Origin: Actinobacillus indolicus
GTDB lineage: Bacteria > Pseudomonadota > Gammaproteobacteria > Enterobacterales > Pasteurellaceae
Assembly (NCBI RefSeq): GCF_004519515.1
Contig: NZ_CP038145.1
Span: 868,001 to 932,000 of the forward strand
Direction of reading: 5' to 3'
DNA: 64,000 bases
The position numbers and the translations under genes were made by a program. Below the pieces are notes generated by a model. It did no database searches and was not told the origin of the DNA. It saw only the letters and a program-made list of their open reading frames with translations. Of this stretch, positions 36,896 through 44,995 are shown piece after piece. Numbering within the stretch: position 1 is the stretch's first letter; every line of letters begins with the position of its first letter.

Positions 36896-38305
36896 ATGGT
36901 TAAAAACTACACTCTTACTGGCTGTATACCTATTGGGTATGGTGGATTAACAACCGCTCTTCTAAATCGTTCGGCTCAAATTTCATCTATCTCGAAAGAA
37001 CCTGTGAAAATATTGACATTTAGGGACCGAGAATATCCGCAAACTATTTTACAACATCTAGAAGAAAGAAACGGCTTACGTAATGGAGTAACCGTTATAA
37101 ATATTTATGATTGGCTTCGTGAGCATGAATTATCTTGTGGCGGTATTCCTTTTGATAATAATAAACACAAGTACTCTTCACTTTCTCTAAACGCTGATAA
37201 TAGCACTCTTGATATTGAAAATGGGGTGATTCTAAGGCAGCTGATTTCTGAGCCTGGAGTAAATGGATGGGTTCAGGTTAACCATCTACGAAAAGATGGC
37301 TCAGTTGCAGTAATTGATAATCGTAGAACTGGACAGAGATGCATTATTACTTGTAATAAACTAGGAGTACCTCAACGAGTTTTTTCATATTCATGGCCTT
37401 TTTATCATGCTTGGTTGGATAGTATTTTTGGAAGTGATTATATTGATATAATTGTAGATAATGATCATGAAGCAAGATTTTTAACAGATTATCATAGGAA
37501 AAATGTGAGTATTATCCATTATTTTCACGGTACTCATTGCAATGATAATAAGGTTTTACCTTATGCTGAGTTTGTTTTTTCAAGATTAGAGTGCTTTGAT
37601 TTATTTATTTTTCCGACATTCTCACAATGTTATAAAGCCCAATTAATGTTTCCTGATTACAGTGGGTTTGAGTATATACCTCATGCATTACCTCAAATAA
37701 ATGCTGATACAGCAAATGTTGTAAGAAAAAAGAATAGCTTTGTAATAGCTTCTAGATTAGAACAAGTTAAGAGAATTGACCACGCCATTGATGCATTATC
37801 TATGGCAAATATAGAAGGCGCAGAACTTCATTTATTAGGAAATGGGAGTCAAAAAGAATACTTAGAGAACAAAGCAAAAAACTTAAGTGGTACTTACTTT
37901 CATGGACATTGTTCCGATGTTCCAAATAAACTTAAAGAGTTTAGTTTCTATTTATTAACCAGTACTTCTGAAGGATTACCCGTTGCTTTATTAGAAGCTA
38001 TGCAGGCTGGCTGTATTCCTATTGCTTACAATATCAATTTTGGTCCTAGTGATGTAATCATTAATGGAAATAATGGTTGGTTGGTAGAGGCTGGAAATAT
38101 TGAAAAGCTAAAGGAGGCTATAATAAAAGCCTGTTCTTTAGATGAGTCTCAATTAAATAAAATGAGACAAAAAGCAATTGAAACATCTAAAGCATTTTCA
38201 ATTGAGAGAGTTCTTTCTGATTGGAATAGAGCCAAATTAACAGCTAGGAAAAGAAAAGCAGAAAGAAATAAATTAATTTCACTTCAACAATCTTTTGATA
38301 AATAA
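36896..38305 (+). CDS. cpsF: CpsF: TagE/GtfA-like GT4 glycosyltransferase
   Basis: 469 residues. GT-B fold; the N-terminal domain has a beta-rich insertion (HLRKDGSVAVIDNRRTG) characteristic of poly(glycerol-phosphate) alpha-glucosyltransferases such as TagE. C-terminal donor domain: IASRLEQVKRIDHAIDAL and TSTSEGLPVALLEAMQAG (E-x7-E). It probably decorates the glycerol-phosphate backbone with a hexose. Family match is clear; sugar and linkage are not. Confidence 0.82.
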   Translation: MVKNYTLTGCIPIGYGGLTTALLNRSAQISSISKEPVKILTFRDREYPQTILQHLEERNGLRNGVTVINIYDWLREHELSCGGIPFDNNKHKYSSLSLNADNSTLDIENGVILRQLISEPGVNGWVQVNHLRKDGSVAVIDNRRTGQRCIITCNKLGVPQRVFSYSWPFYHAWLDSIFGSDYIDIIVDNDHEARFLTDYHRKNVSIIHYFHGTHCNDNKVLPYAEFVFSRLECFDLFIFPTFSQCYKAQLMFPDYSGFEYIPHALPQINADTANVVRKKNSFVIASRLEQVKRIDHAIDALSMANIEGAELHLLGNGSQKEYLENKAKNLSGTYFHGHCSDVPNKLKEFSFYLLTSTSEGLPVALLEAMQAGCIPIAYNINFGPSDVIINGNNGWLVEAGNIEKLKEAIIKACSLDESQLNKMRQKAIETSKAFSIERVLSDWNRAKLTARKRKAERNKLISLQQSFDK

Positions 38306-38338
38306 AATATTTTTACAAGCTATATCACTGGAGAAGAA

Positions 38339-39202
38339 ATGAAACTACTTCCAACTAATAAAATATCAAAGTTAAGTATTAAAGAACAGACATTGTTTAT
38401 AGAAGGACTTGCTTATATTCAAGGTTATGATAGTCCAACCCATGACACAATCATAAAACATTTACAACTGCATAACATCTATACAAATAAGGTAATTGAG
38501 CATCCTCTGGGTATTACCAATAGAAATGATATGGTAAATGTGAAATATAAAGAACAACATTTTAATTATCGAGCAGCGGGAGTTGCTACTATTGGTTTTA
38601 AAGGAATAGATATTTCAAATATTGATGTTGGTATGTATGAAATTAAAATTTCATCTTCACCAAGTAAAGATAAAAGAAATTATGCTTCATTAAACTTAGA
38701 TATGAAACATCTAGATATTCGTACAATTAACAATCGCTATGAATATCGGTTATTCAAAAATCAAAATAAAGCTTACTTAGTTAAACGAGAAATTCTAGGT
38801 AGAAAAATTAGCGAAGATAGCTATGTAAGTATTGATAATGCTTGGATACAAGATCGAAAATTCCATATTGAAGGTAAATTCATAGTGCCGGGCGTGAATA
38901 TAACAGAATTTAACCAAGCAAAATACTATCTGATTGTGAAAAAGCCTATAACTCAAACACAATATGCTTTTGAGCTAGGTCAGATTAAAAAGCCAGATTT
39001 AGGGCAATACATCAACAACCCATTTGGTGAGTATAATGCTTGTTATTATGCAACAAAAAATTTAGCTGGAATTGATTCAAGTTCTTTTGAGTTTGGTGTG
39101 TATGATATTTACCTTTCTTTAGGGGTTGGTTGTGAAATATTTACCATTCAATTAGATAAGAAATTAGTTATTTCAGAAGATAATTGTTCTTTCAAAGAAT
39201 AA
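38339..39202 (+). CDS. CpsG: capsule-locus protein of unknown function made of two related halves
   Basis: 287 residues, no signal peptide or membrane helix. No family recognised. Residues 11-112 and 165-280 look like two copies of one beta-rich domain: IEG at 21-23 and 168-170 open each copy, and GIDISNIDVGMYEIKISS near the end of copy 1 resembles GIDSSSFEFGVYDIYLSLG in copy 2. AGAAGAAATG marks the start. As last cps gene it may modify or bind the polymer; that is inference from position only. Confidence 0.7.
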   Translation: MKLLPTNKISKLSIKEQTLFIEGLAYIQGYDSPTHDTIIKHLQLHNIYTNKVIEHPLGITNRNDMVNVKYKEQHFNYRAAGVATIGFKGIDISNIDVGMYEIKISSSPSKDKRNYASLNLDMKHLDIRTINNRYEYRLFKNQNKAYLVKREILGRKISEDSYVSIDNAWIQDRKFHIEGKFIVPGVNITEFNQAKYYLIVKKPITQTQYAFELGQIKKPDLGQYINNPFGEYNACYYATKNLAGIDSSSFEFGVYDIYLSLGVGCEIFTIQLDKKLVISEDNCSFKE

Positions 39203-39212
39203 TAAATATAGT

Positions 39213-39430
39213 AAGGCTTAGTTAAATTGATCTGCACTTCAAAAGTTGGGCTACACACCCAACTAATTAAGGTGCAGATTTTTATTACTAGATACCACCA
39301 ATCTTTCAAACAACATGCCATCAAATTTTATCCTCATAATTAAAAGGACTAAGCCCTGTGGAATACAGAACTCAGCCCTTCAACTAAATGAGTCTAACTT
39401 TTGGGGGGAAGATCATTACCACTAAGCCTT
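39213..39430 (+). mobile_element. Remnant of an IS3-family element, internally deleted
   Basis: 39343-39387 reads, in frame, K-G-L-S-P-V-E-Y-R-T-Q-P-F-N-stop, the C-terminal end typical of IS3-family transposases, with a stop just upstream. The likely ends are TGATCTGCAC (from 39228) and, inverted, GGGGAAGATCA (to 39415), both next to AAAAGTT/AACTTTT. Inverted AAGGCTTAGT (39213-39222, 39421-39430) extends the arms. Most of the element is gone. A hairpin near the left end (ATCTGCAC...GTGCAGAT) could end cps transcription. Confidence 0.72.
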
Positions 39431-39435
39431 TGTAC

Positions 39436-40572
39436 TTACTTCCCTAAATTATCAAAGAAGTTTTTCACCCCTTTGAAAAAGCCTTCGTGTTTCGGACGAT
39501 GTTGTCCTTTGCCTTCCAGACTTTCTTCTAATTTACGTAACAACTCTTTCTGTTCTTCGTTGAGTGATACTGGGGTTTCAATAATCACTTTACAGATGAG
39601 ATCTCCAGCATATCCACCTCTTGCACTGGTTACACCTTTACCACGCACACGGAACAGTTTACCCGTTTGAGTTTCTGCTGGGATTTTGAGTTTCACTCGT
39701 CCGTCTAATGTCGGCACTTCAATCTCGCCACCTAGCGCTGCCATCGTGAAGCTGATTGGTACTTCGCAGTAAAGATTTGAGCCGTCACGCACGAAAATAT
39801 CGTGGTCTTTCACGTGAATCACAACATATAAATCCCCTGCTGGTGCACCGTTTTCCCCTGCTGCGCCTTCGCCTGATAAGCGAAGTTGGTTGCCAGTATC
39901 TACACCAGCTGGAATAGTGACTGAAAGATTTTTAGTTTTCTCAACACGTCCGTCACCGTGACAAGATTTACACGGTTTCTCAATTTTCTTACCCGTACCG
40001 TGACAACTTGGGCAGACGGTTTCTGTCATAAAGAAACCTTGCTGGCGACGAACTCGTCCTGAGCCGTGGCAGTGCGGACAAGTTTCGACTTTACTTCCAG
40101 CTTCAGCACCAGAACCGTGGCAAGTATCACATTGAACAAGGGTTCGAATGCGAATATCTTTTTTCACACCACGCACGGCTTCTTCAAGGGTGATTTCTAA
40201 ATCGTAGCGTAAGTCATCGCCACGCACGACACGTTGGCGACGACCGCCACCACCGAAACCACCGCCAAACATTTCGCTGAAAATATCTTCAAAGCCACCG
40301 AAACCTCCACCACCAAATCCGCCGAAGCCACCAGCTCCGCCACCTTGCTCAAAGGCTTGGTGACCGTACTGATCGTACATCGCACGTTTTTCGTTGTCGC
40401 CTAACACTTCATAGGCTTCTTTGATCTCTTTAAATTTTTCTTCAGCTTCTTTGCTGCCTTGGTTTTTGTCGGGGTGATGTTTTGCCGCTAAACGTTTATA
40501 AGCACGTTTAATCTCTTGTTCACTCGCCCCTTTTTGTAAGCCAAGGACTTCGTAGTAATCTTTTTTGGACAT
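39436..40572 (-). CDS. dnaJ: Chaperone DnaJ (Hsp40)
   Basis: 378 residues from ATG 40572 (MSKKDYYEVLG); the longer open frame upstream is not conserved. J domain with H-P-D at about 33-35, Gly/Phe-rich linker (75-120), four CxxCxGxG zinc repeats (140-210) and the C-terminal substrate-binding domain. Stimulates DnaK ATPase. Separated from dnaK by one small ORF. Confidence 0.96.
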   Translation of the reverse strand: MSKKDYYEVLGLQKGASEQEIKRAYKRLAAKHHPDKNQGSKEAEEKFKEIKEAYEVLGDNEKRAMYDQYGHQAFEQGGGAGGFGGFGGGGFGGFEDIFSEMFGGGFGGGGRRQRVVRGDDLRYDLEITLEEAVRGVKKDIRIRTLVQCDTCHGSGAEAGSKVETCPHCHGSGRVRRQQGFFMTETVCPSCHGTGKKIEKPCKSCHGDGRVEKTKNLSVTIPAGVDTGNQLRLSGEGAAGENGAPAGDLYVVIHVKDHDIFVRDGSNLYCEVPISFTMAALGGEIEVPTLDGRVKLKIPAETQTGKLFRVRGKGVTSARGGYAGDLICKVIIETPVSLNEEQKELLRKLEESLEGKGQHRPKHEGFFKGVKNFFDNLGK

Positions 40573-40628
40573 AAATCTATTTCCGTTTTGAAATTTGCAA
40601 AATATGTTATCAATCTCACCGCTTGTAT

Positions 40629-41009
40629 TTAGCAATGCGGTTGTAGTGCAATATAGATGTCGACTTTACCGTCAGGGTAATACTTTTCAAAATCGACAGT
40701 TAATGCTCGCTTTAATAAACCCTGTTTCCCTTTACGAATAATATCTTGCCAAGTATCTGCTAGTAGCTCACATTTTGTCGTAAATTTTTCATACCAGATA
40801 AGATCATCTTCAATCACAATCGGAGTATGTTCATTCACTATTTCCGTCGCAATCGCAAAATCATACGCTTTACCGTTATTTTGATAATTAAAATAAACAC
40901 CATAGCAACGGGTATTTTGCGGTAACACAGTACTATTCCAAAGCTCGATAAAATCGTGGCTGGTTGCTGTGTCGTCAAAATGTTTGGTGATAAGGGGGTA
41001 AAGTTTCAT
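40629..41009 (-). CDS. GyrI/YdeE-like effector-binding domain protein
   Basis: 126 residues, single domain. NTRCYGVYFNYQNN and the C-terminal YYPDGKVDIYIALQP resemble stand-alone effector-binding (GyrI-like, AraC_E_bind) proteins. No DNA-binding part. Lies between dnaK and dnaJ in the same orientation, with USS on both sides (40618-40626 and 41040-41048), which may mean it was gained by transformation. Function unknown. Confidence 0.65.
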   Translation of the reverse strand: MKLYPLITKHFDDTATSHDFIELWNSTVLPQNTRCYGVYFNYQNNGKAYDFAIATEIVNEHTPIVIEDDLIWYEKFTTKCELLADTWQDIIRKGKQGLLKRALTVDFEKYYPDGKVDIYIALQPHC

Positions 41010-41088
41010 TTTTTATTTGCAAATTTAGGCAATAAAGTGACCGCTTGTTTAAGCCCCGCACGCAAAGCGTACAGGGTTACGCATAAGT

Positions 41089-41193
41089 GAGTCGCTTTGC
41101 GACTCTTTCTTTAAATACACCAAAAGGGCGTGTTTCCACGCCCTTTGTAGGGACGCAGTGCCTGCGTCCGTGGACACACGCTGTGTGTCCCTA
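41089..41193. repeat. Cluster of four GC-rich hairpins downstream of dnaK
   Basis: Palindromes: GAGTCGC/GCGACTC (41089-41105); AAAGGGCGTG/CACGCCCTTT (41123-41145); GGACGCAG/CTGCGTCC (41151-41169); GGACACAC/GTGTGTCC (41172-41190). The last two are nested in an outer TAGGGAC/GTCCCTA arm pair (41148-41193). This looks like a REP-like composite repeat and may end or stabilise the dnaK transcript. Confidence 0.75.
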
Positions 41194-41201
41194 CCCGTAA
41201 A

Positions 41202-43103
41202 TTACTTGTTGTCTTTCACTTCTTCAAACTCAGCATCTACCACGCCGTCATCTTTTTGACTTTGTTGCGCTTGTTGCTGACCTTGTTGTGCCTGAGCTTG
41301 ACCTGCTTGGATTAACGGTTCAGACGCTTTTACTAGAGCTTCGATTTTCGCTTCGATATCCGCTTTATCTTCGCCTTTCGCTGCTTTTTCTAATGCCGTT
41401 ACCGCTTCTTCGATCTTCGCTTTGTCTGCATCCGCAAGGTTGCTACCTGCTTCAGCGATCTGTTTACGGGTTGAGTGAGCAATCGCATCCGCTTGGTTGC
41501 GAGTTTGAACTAACTCTTCAAATTTACGGTCTGCTTCTGCATTCGCTTCCGCATCACGCACCATTTGTTCGATTTCTGCATCGCTTAAGCCTGAAGACGC
41601 TTGGATCTTAATTTGTTGCTCTTTACCAGTGTTTTTATCTTTCGCAGACACATTAATAATACCGTTTGCATCAATATCGAATGTGACTTCGATTTGTGGC
41701 ATACCGCGTGGTGCTGGGTTAATGCCTTCAAGGTTAAATTGACCTAGTGATTTATTATCCGCTGCACGTTTACGTTCACCTTGTAACACGTGAATAGTTA
41801 CCGCACTTTGGTTATCTTCCGCCGTTGAGAACACTTGCGATTTTTTCGTTGGGATCGTGGTGTTTTTCTCAATTAAGGTTGTCATCACGCCACCCATTGT
41901 TTCGATACCTAATGATAACGGGGTTACGTCTAACAATAATACATCTGTTACATCACCAGCTAATACGCCACCTTGTACCGCCGCACCGATAGCCACCGCT
42001 TCATCTGGGTTTACATCTTTGCGTGGTTCTTTACCGAAGAAATCCGCCACTTTTTTCTGTACTAATGGCATACGGGTTTGACCGCCGACTAAGATCACAT
42101 CGTTGATCTCAGATACGCTTAAACCTGCGTCTGCTAATGCCACTTTTACTGGCTCTAATGAACGGTTTACTAAATCTTCTACTAACGCTTCTAATTTCGC
42201 ACGGGTCACAGTTAAAACCAAGTGTTTTGGACCTGTTGCATCTGCGGTGATATACGGAAGATTTACTTCAGTTGATTGCGCTGATGAAAGCTCAATTTTG
42301 GCTTTTTCCGCAGCTTCTTTCACACGTTGCATTGCCATTGAGTCATTGCGTAAATCTACGCCTTGCTCTTTTTGGAATTCTTCAACAAGGTAGTTGATTA
42401 AACGGTTGTCAAAGTCTTCACCACCTAAGTGAGTATCACCGTTGGTTGCACGCACTTCAAAGGTTTGTTCGCCGTCTAAGTTATCAATTTCGATGATAGA
42501 TAAGTCGAATGTACCGCCCCCTAAGTCATACACTGCAACGATTTGGTTCTCTTTTTTAGAGTCTAAGCCGTAAGCTAATGCCGCCGCTGTTGGTTCGTTG
42601 ATGATACGTTTAACTTCTAAGCCTGCGATACGACCTGCATCTTTGGTTGCTTGACGTTGTGCATCGTTAAAGTAAGCAGGCACAGTAATAACCGCTTCAG
42701 TGACCGGCTCACCTAAAAAATCTTCTGCGGTTTTCTTCATTTTTTTCAATACTTCTGCAGAGATTTGTGGCGGTGCCATTTTTTCGCCTTTTACCGATAC
42801 CCACGCATCGCCATTGTCCGCTTTGGTAATTTCAAATGGCATAATTTCAATGTCACGTTGTACTTCAGAGTCGGTAAAACGACGACCGATTAAACGTTTA
42901 ATGGCAAATAAGGTATTTTTCGGGTTAGTGATCGCTTGGCGTTTTGCTGGCTGACCCACTAAGGTTTCTTTATCTGTATAAGCAATGATTGACGGAGTCG
43001 TACGCGCACCTTCTGCATTCTCAATTACACGTGGTTTGTCGCCGTCCATTACTGCAACACAAGAGTTGGTTGTACCTAAGTCAATACCGATAATTTTTCC
43101 CAT
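41202..43103 (-). CDS. dnaK: Chaperone DnaK (Hsp70)
   Basis: 633 residues. N-terminal MGKIIGIDLGTTNSCVAV, ATPase signatures YDLGGGTFDLSI and ILVGGQTRMP, substrate domain, and acidic tail with a Q-rich stretch ending AEFEEVKDNK. Preceded by a sigma-32 promoter. grpE is not in this window. Confidence 0.97.
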   Translation of the reverse strand: MGKIIGIDLGTTNSCVAVMDGDKPRVIENAEGARTTPSIIAYTDKETLVGQPAKRQAITNPKNTLFAIKRLIGRRFTDSEVQRDIEIMPFEITKADNGDAWVSVKGEKMAPPQISAEVLKKMKKTAEDFLGEPVTEAVITVPAYFNDAQRQATKDAGRIAGLEVKRIINEPTAAALAYGLDSKKENQIVAVYDLGGGTFDLSIIEIDNLDGEQTFEVRATNGDTHLGGEDFDNRLINYLVEEFQKEQGVDLRNDSMAMQRVKEAAEKAKIELSSAQSTEVNLPYITADATGPKHLVLTVTRAKLEALVEDLVNRSLEPVKVALADAGLSVSEINDVILVGGQTRMPLVQKKVADFFGKEPRKDVNPDEAVAIGAAVQGGVLAGDVTDVLLLDVTPLSLGIETMGGVMTTLIEKNTTIPTKKSQVFSTAEDNQSAVTIHVLQGERKRAADNKSLGQFNLEGINPAPRGMPQIEVTFDIDANGIINVSAKDKNTGKEQQIKIQASSGLSDAEIEQMVRDAEANAEADRKFEELVQTRNQADAIAHSTRKQIAEAGSNLADADKAKIEEAVTALEKAAKGEDKADIEAKIEALVKASEPLIQAGQAQAQQGQQQAQQSQKDDGVVDAEFEEVKDNK

Positions 43104-43152
43104 AATTTGATTCCTCTAATATAAATTTGGTTTTTTGTTCAAGTTAGCGACA

Positions 43153-43180
43153 AGATGGTGCTTTTTCGCGACATTTCAAG
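43153..43180 (-). promoter_or_regulatory. Sigma-32 heat-shock promoter of dnaK
   Basis: On the minus strand CTTGAAA (43180-43174), 13-base spacer, CACCATCT (43160-43153). This matches the RpoH consensus CTTGAAA-N13-15-CCCCATNT closely, about 50 bases before the dnaK start. Confidence 0.88.
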
Positions 43181-43319
43181 GGTAACTCAAACATTTTTCA
43201 AAAAAGAAACGAGAAGTTGTGCTACGTTCCCGCTCAGACGGAACAATAAATAGGGACGAAATTGATGGCTTCAAGGGGAAACAGTGAAAAAAGATCAAAA
43301 AAATCTATTTCGATACGCT

Positions 43320-43354
43320 AAAAACAAAAAAGCACCGAACATATCGGTGCTTTT
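43320..43354 (-). terminator. Rho-independent terminator of the cold-shock gene
   Basis: AAAAGCACCGA / TCGGTGCTTTT, 5-base loop, followed on the minus strand by TTTTTTGTTTTT. Confidence 0.92.
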
Positions 43355-43371
43355 AAGACTATTTCAATAGA

Positions 43372-43581
43372 TTAAAGTACTACAACATCTACTGCAGCAG
43401 GACCACGTTGTGAGTCTTGGATATTGAACTCAACACGGTCGCCTTCTTTTAATGAACGAAAACCTTCGCTTGCGATACCTGAAAAGTGAACGAATACATC
43501 TTTACCACCATTTGCAGGTGTGATGAAACCAAAACCTTTATCAGAGTTGAACCATTTTACTGAACCGTTTAATTTAGACAT
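43372..43581 (-). CDS. Cold-shock protein (CspA family)
   Basis: 69 residues, one cold-shock domain. RNP1 is K-G-F-G-F-I and RNP2 V-F-V-H-F. Binds single-stranded nucleic acid. The 322-bp gap upstream (43582-43903) has no other gene; its 43582-43800 part could be the long structured leader common to csp mRNAs, though I cannot define the start site. Which paralogue (CspA, C, E) cannot be told. Confidence 0.92.
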   Translation of the reverse strand: MSKLNGSVKWFNSDKGFGFITPANGGKDVFVHFSGIASEGFRSLKEGDRVEFNIQDSQRGPAAVDVVVL

Positions 43582-43822
43582 GATGTCTTCCTTCTATAAA
43601 AAATTTAAATTTGTGTGCTTGAAACAAGCGGTAACGCTAAGGGCTAGAACTTAATTAAGGTAGATATTGGTAGAACTTTCAAGAAACAAATTTAAAACTT
43701 GTAGAACAGGAAGTGCAATAAATAACGAACTTAGGTAAATCGCAATTAGCTTGAGACGCATTAGAACACGTTTAAGTATTAAAAGCGAACATTAAATCGC
43801 AAATTTACAAAATAAATGCACT

Positions 43823-43880
43823 ACAAGCGGTCGAATACTTGGCATTTTTTGCAAATTTCTGCCAAAATCGCACCGCTTGT
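43823..43880. repeat. Inverted uptake-sequence pair upstream of trpS
   Basis: Exact ACAAGCGGT (43823-43831) followed by C-G and TTTTTTGCAAATTT, facing exact ACCGCTTGT (43872-43880), 23 bases before the trpS ATG. Another USS sits at 43624-43632 near the csp start. Confidence 0.8.
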
Positions 43881-43903
43881 ATTTTTAGAAAGAGAAAAAG
43901 ATT

Positions 43904-44932
43904 ATGTCAAAACCGATTGTTTTCAGTGGCGTACAGCCTTCAGGTGAATTAAGTTTAGGAAACTACCTTGGTGCATTACGCAATTGGGTTAAGATGCAAG
44001 AGGAATATGAATGTTTATTCTGTATCGTTGATCTACACGCGATTACGGTACGTCAAGATCCTGAAGCATTACGCAAAGCGACTTTGGATACCCTTGCTAT
44101 CTATCTTGCCTGTGGCATCGATCCTGAAAAAAGCACAATCTTCATCCAATCACACGTTCCTGAGCACAGCCAGTTGGCGTGGATCTTAAATTGTTATACC
44201 TATTTTGGCGAAATGGGACGAATGACACAATTTAAAGATAAATCCGCTCGTCACGAAGATAACGTGAACGTGGGTTTATTTACTTATCCTGTATTAATGG
44301 CAGCAGATATTTTGTTATATCAAGCAAACCAAGTTCCTGTAGGTGATGACCAGAAACAGCATTTAGAAATCACTCGTGATATTGCTAACCGTTTTAATGC
44401 GTTATACGGTAAAAAAGATGCGGAGGGTAATGTAATTCAGCCAATCTTCGCTGTGCCTGAAGTCTTTATTGCCAAAACAGGGGCGAGAATTATGTCGCTA
44501 CTTGAGCCAACGAAAAAGATGTCAAAATCAGATGATAACCGTAATAACGTTATTGGTTTGTTAGAAGATCCAAAATCTGTGGAGAAAAAAATTAAACGTG
44601 CAATGACTGATGGCGATGAGCCTCCTGTAGTGCGTTATGATGTTCAAAATAAACCGGGTGTCTCAAACTTACTCGATATTTTGGCAAGCGTAACAGGCAA
44701 GACAATTCCTGAATTAGAAGCTGAATTTGAAGGCAAAATGTATGGTCACTTAAAAGGTGCTGTGGCGGAAGAAGTTTCTGCGATGTTGAGCCAGCTCCAA
44801 GAGCGTTATCATCATTTCCGTAATAATGAAGCATTACTCGAAAAAATCTACCGTGAAGGCGCAGAAAAAGCGAAAGCAAGAGCAAAAGCGACTTTAGCAG
44901 AAGTTTATAAAGTTGTTGGATTTGTCTCTTAA
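43904..44932 (+). CDS. trpS: Tryptophanyl-tRNA synthetase
   Basis: 342 residues, class I. HIGH-like PSGELSLGNYLGAL at about 12-25 and K-M-S-K-S at about 205, plus the D-x-x-Q motif GDDQKQH. Charges tRNA-Trp. Preceded by a USS hairpin, followed by a terminator. Confidence 0.96.
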   Translation: MSKPIVFSGVQPSGELSLGNYLGALRNWVKMQEEYECLFCIVDLHAITVRQDPEALRKATLDTLAIYLACGIDPEKSTIFIQSHVPEHSQLAWILNCYTYFGEMGRMTQFKDKSARHEDNVNVGLFTYPVLMAADILLYQANQVPVGDDQKQHLEITRDIANRFNALYGKKDAEGNVIQPIFAVPEVFIAKTGARIMSLLEPTKKMSKSDDNRNNVIGLLEDPKSVEKKIKRAMTDGDEPPVVRYDVQNKPGVSNLLDILASVTGKTIPELEAEFEGKMYGHLKGAVAEEVSAMLSQLQERYHHFRNNEALLEKIYREGAEKAKARAKATLAEVYKVVGFVS

Positions 44933-44948
44933 TTTATCCAAGTAAAAA

Positions 44949-44986
44949 AGCGGAGGGTTATTCAAATAACTCTCCGCTAAATTTTT
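44949..44986. terminator. Bidirectional terminator between trpS and ackA
   Basis: AGCGGAGGGTTATT / AATAACTCTCCGCT (one G:T), then AAATTTTTTG. Confidence 0.85.
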
Positions 44987-44995
44987 TGATAACGT

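Noticed and set aside
30145..39202. Capsule genes as a phage or genomic-island defence system
   Set aside because: Every recognisable domain is a glycosyl- or phosphotransferase and the exporter genes are adjacent; no nuclease, integrase or toxin is present.
40197..40385. Low-complexity Gly-rich segment of dnaJ as tandem repeat element
   Set aside because: It is the normal Gly/Phe linker of DnaJ.
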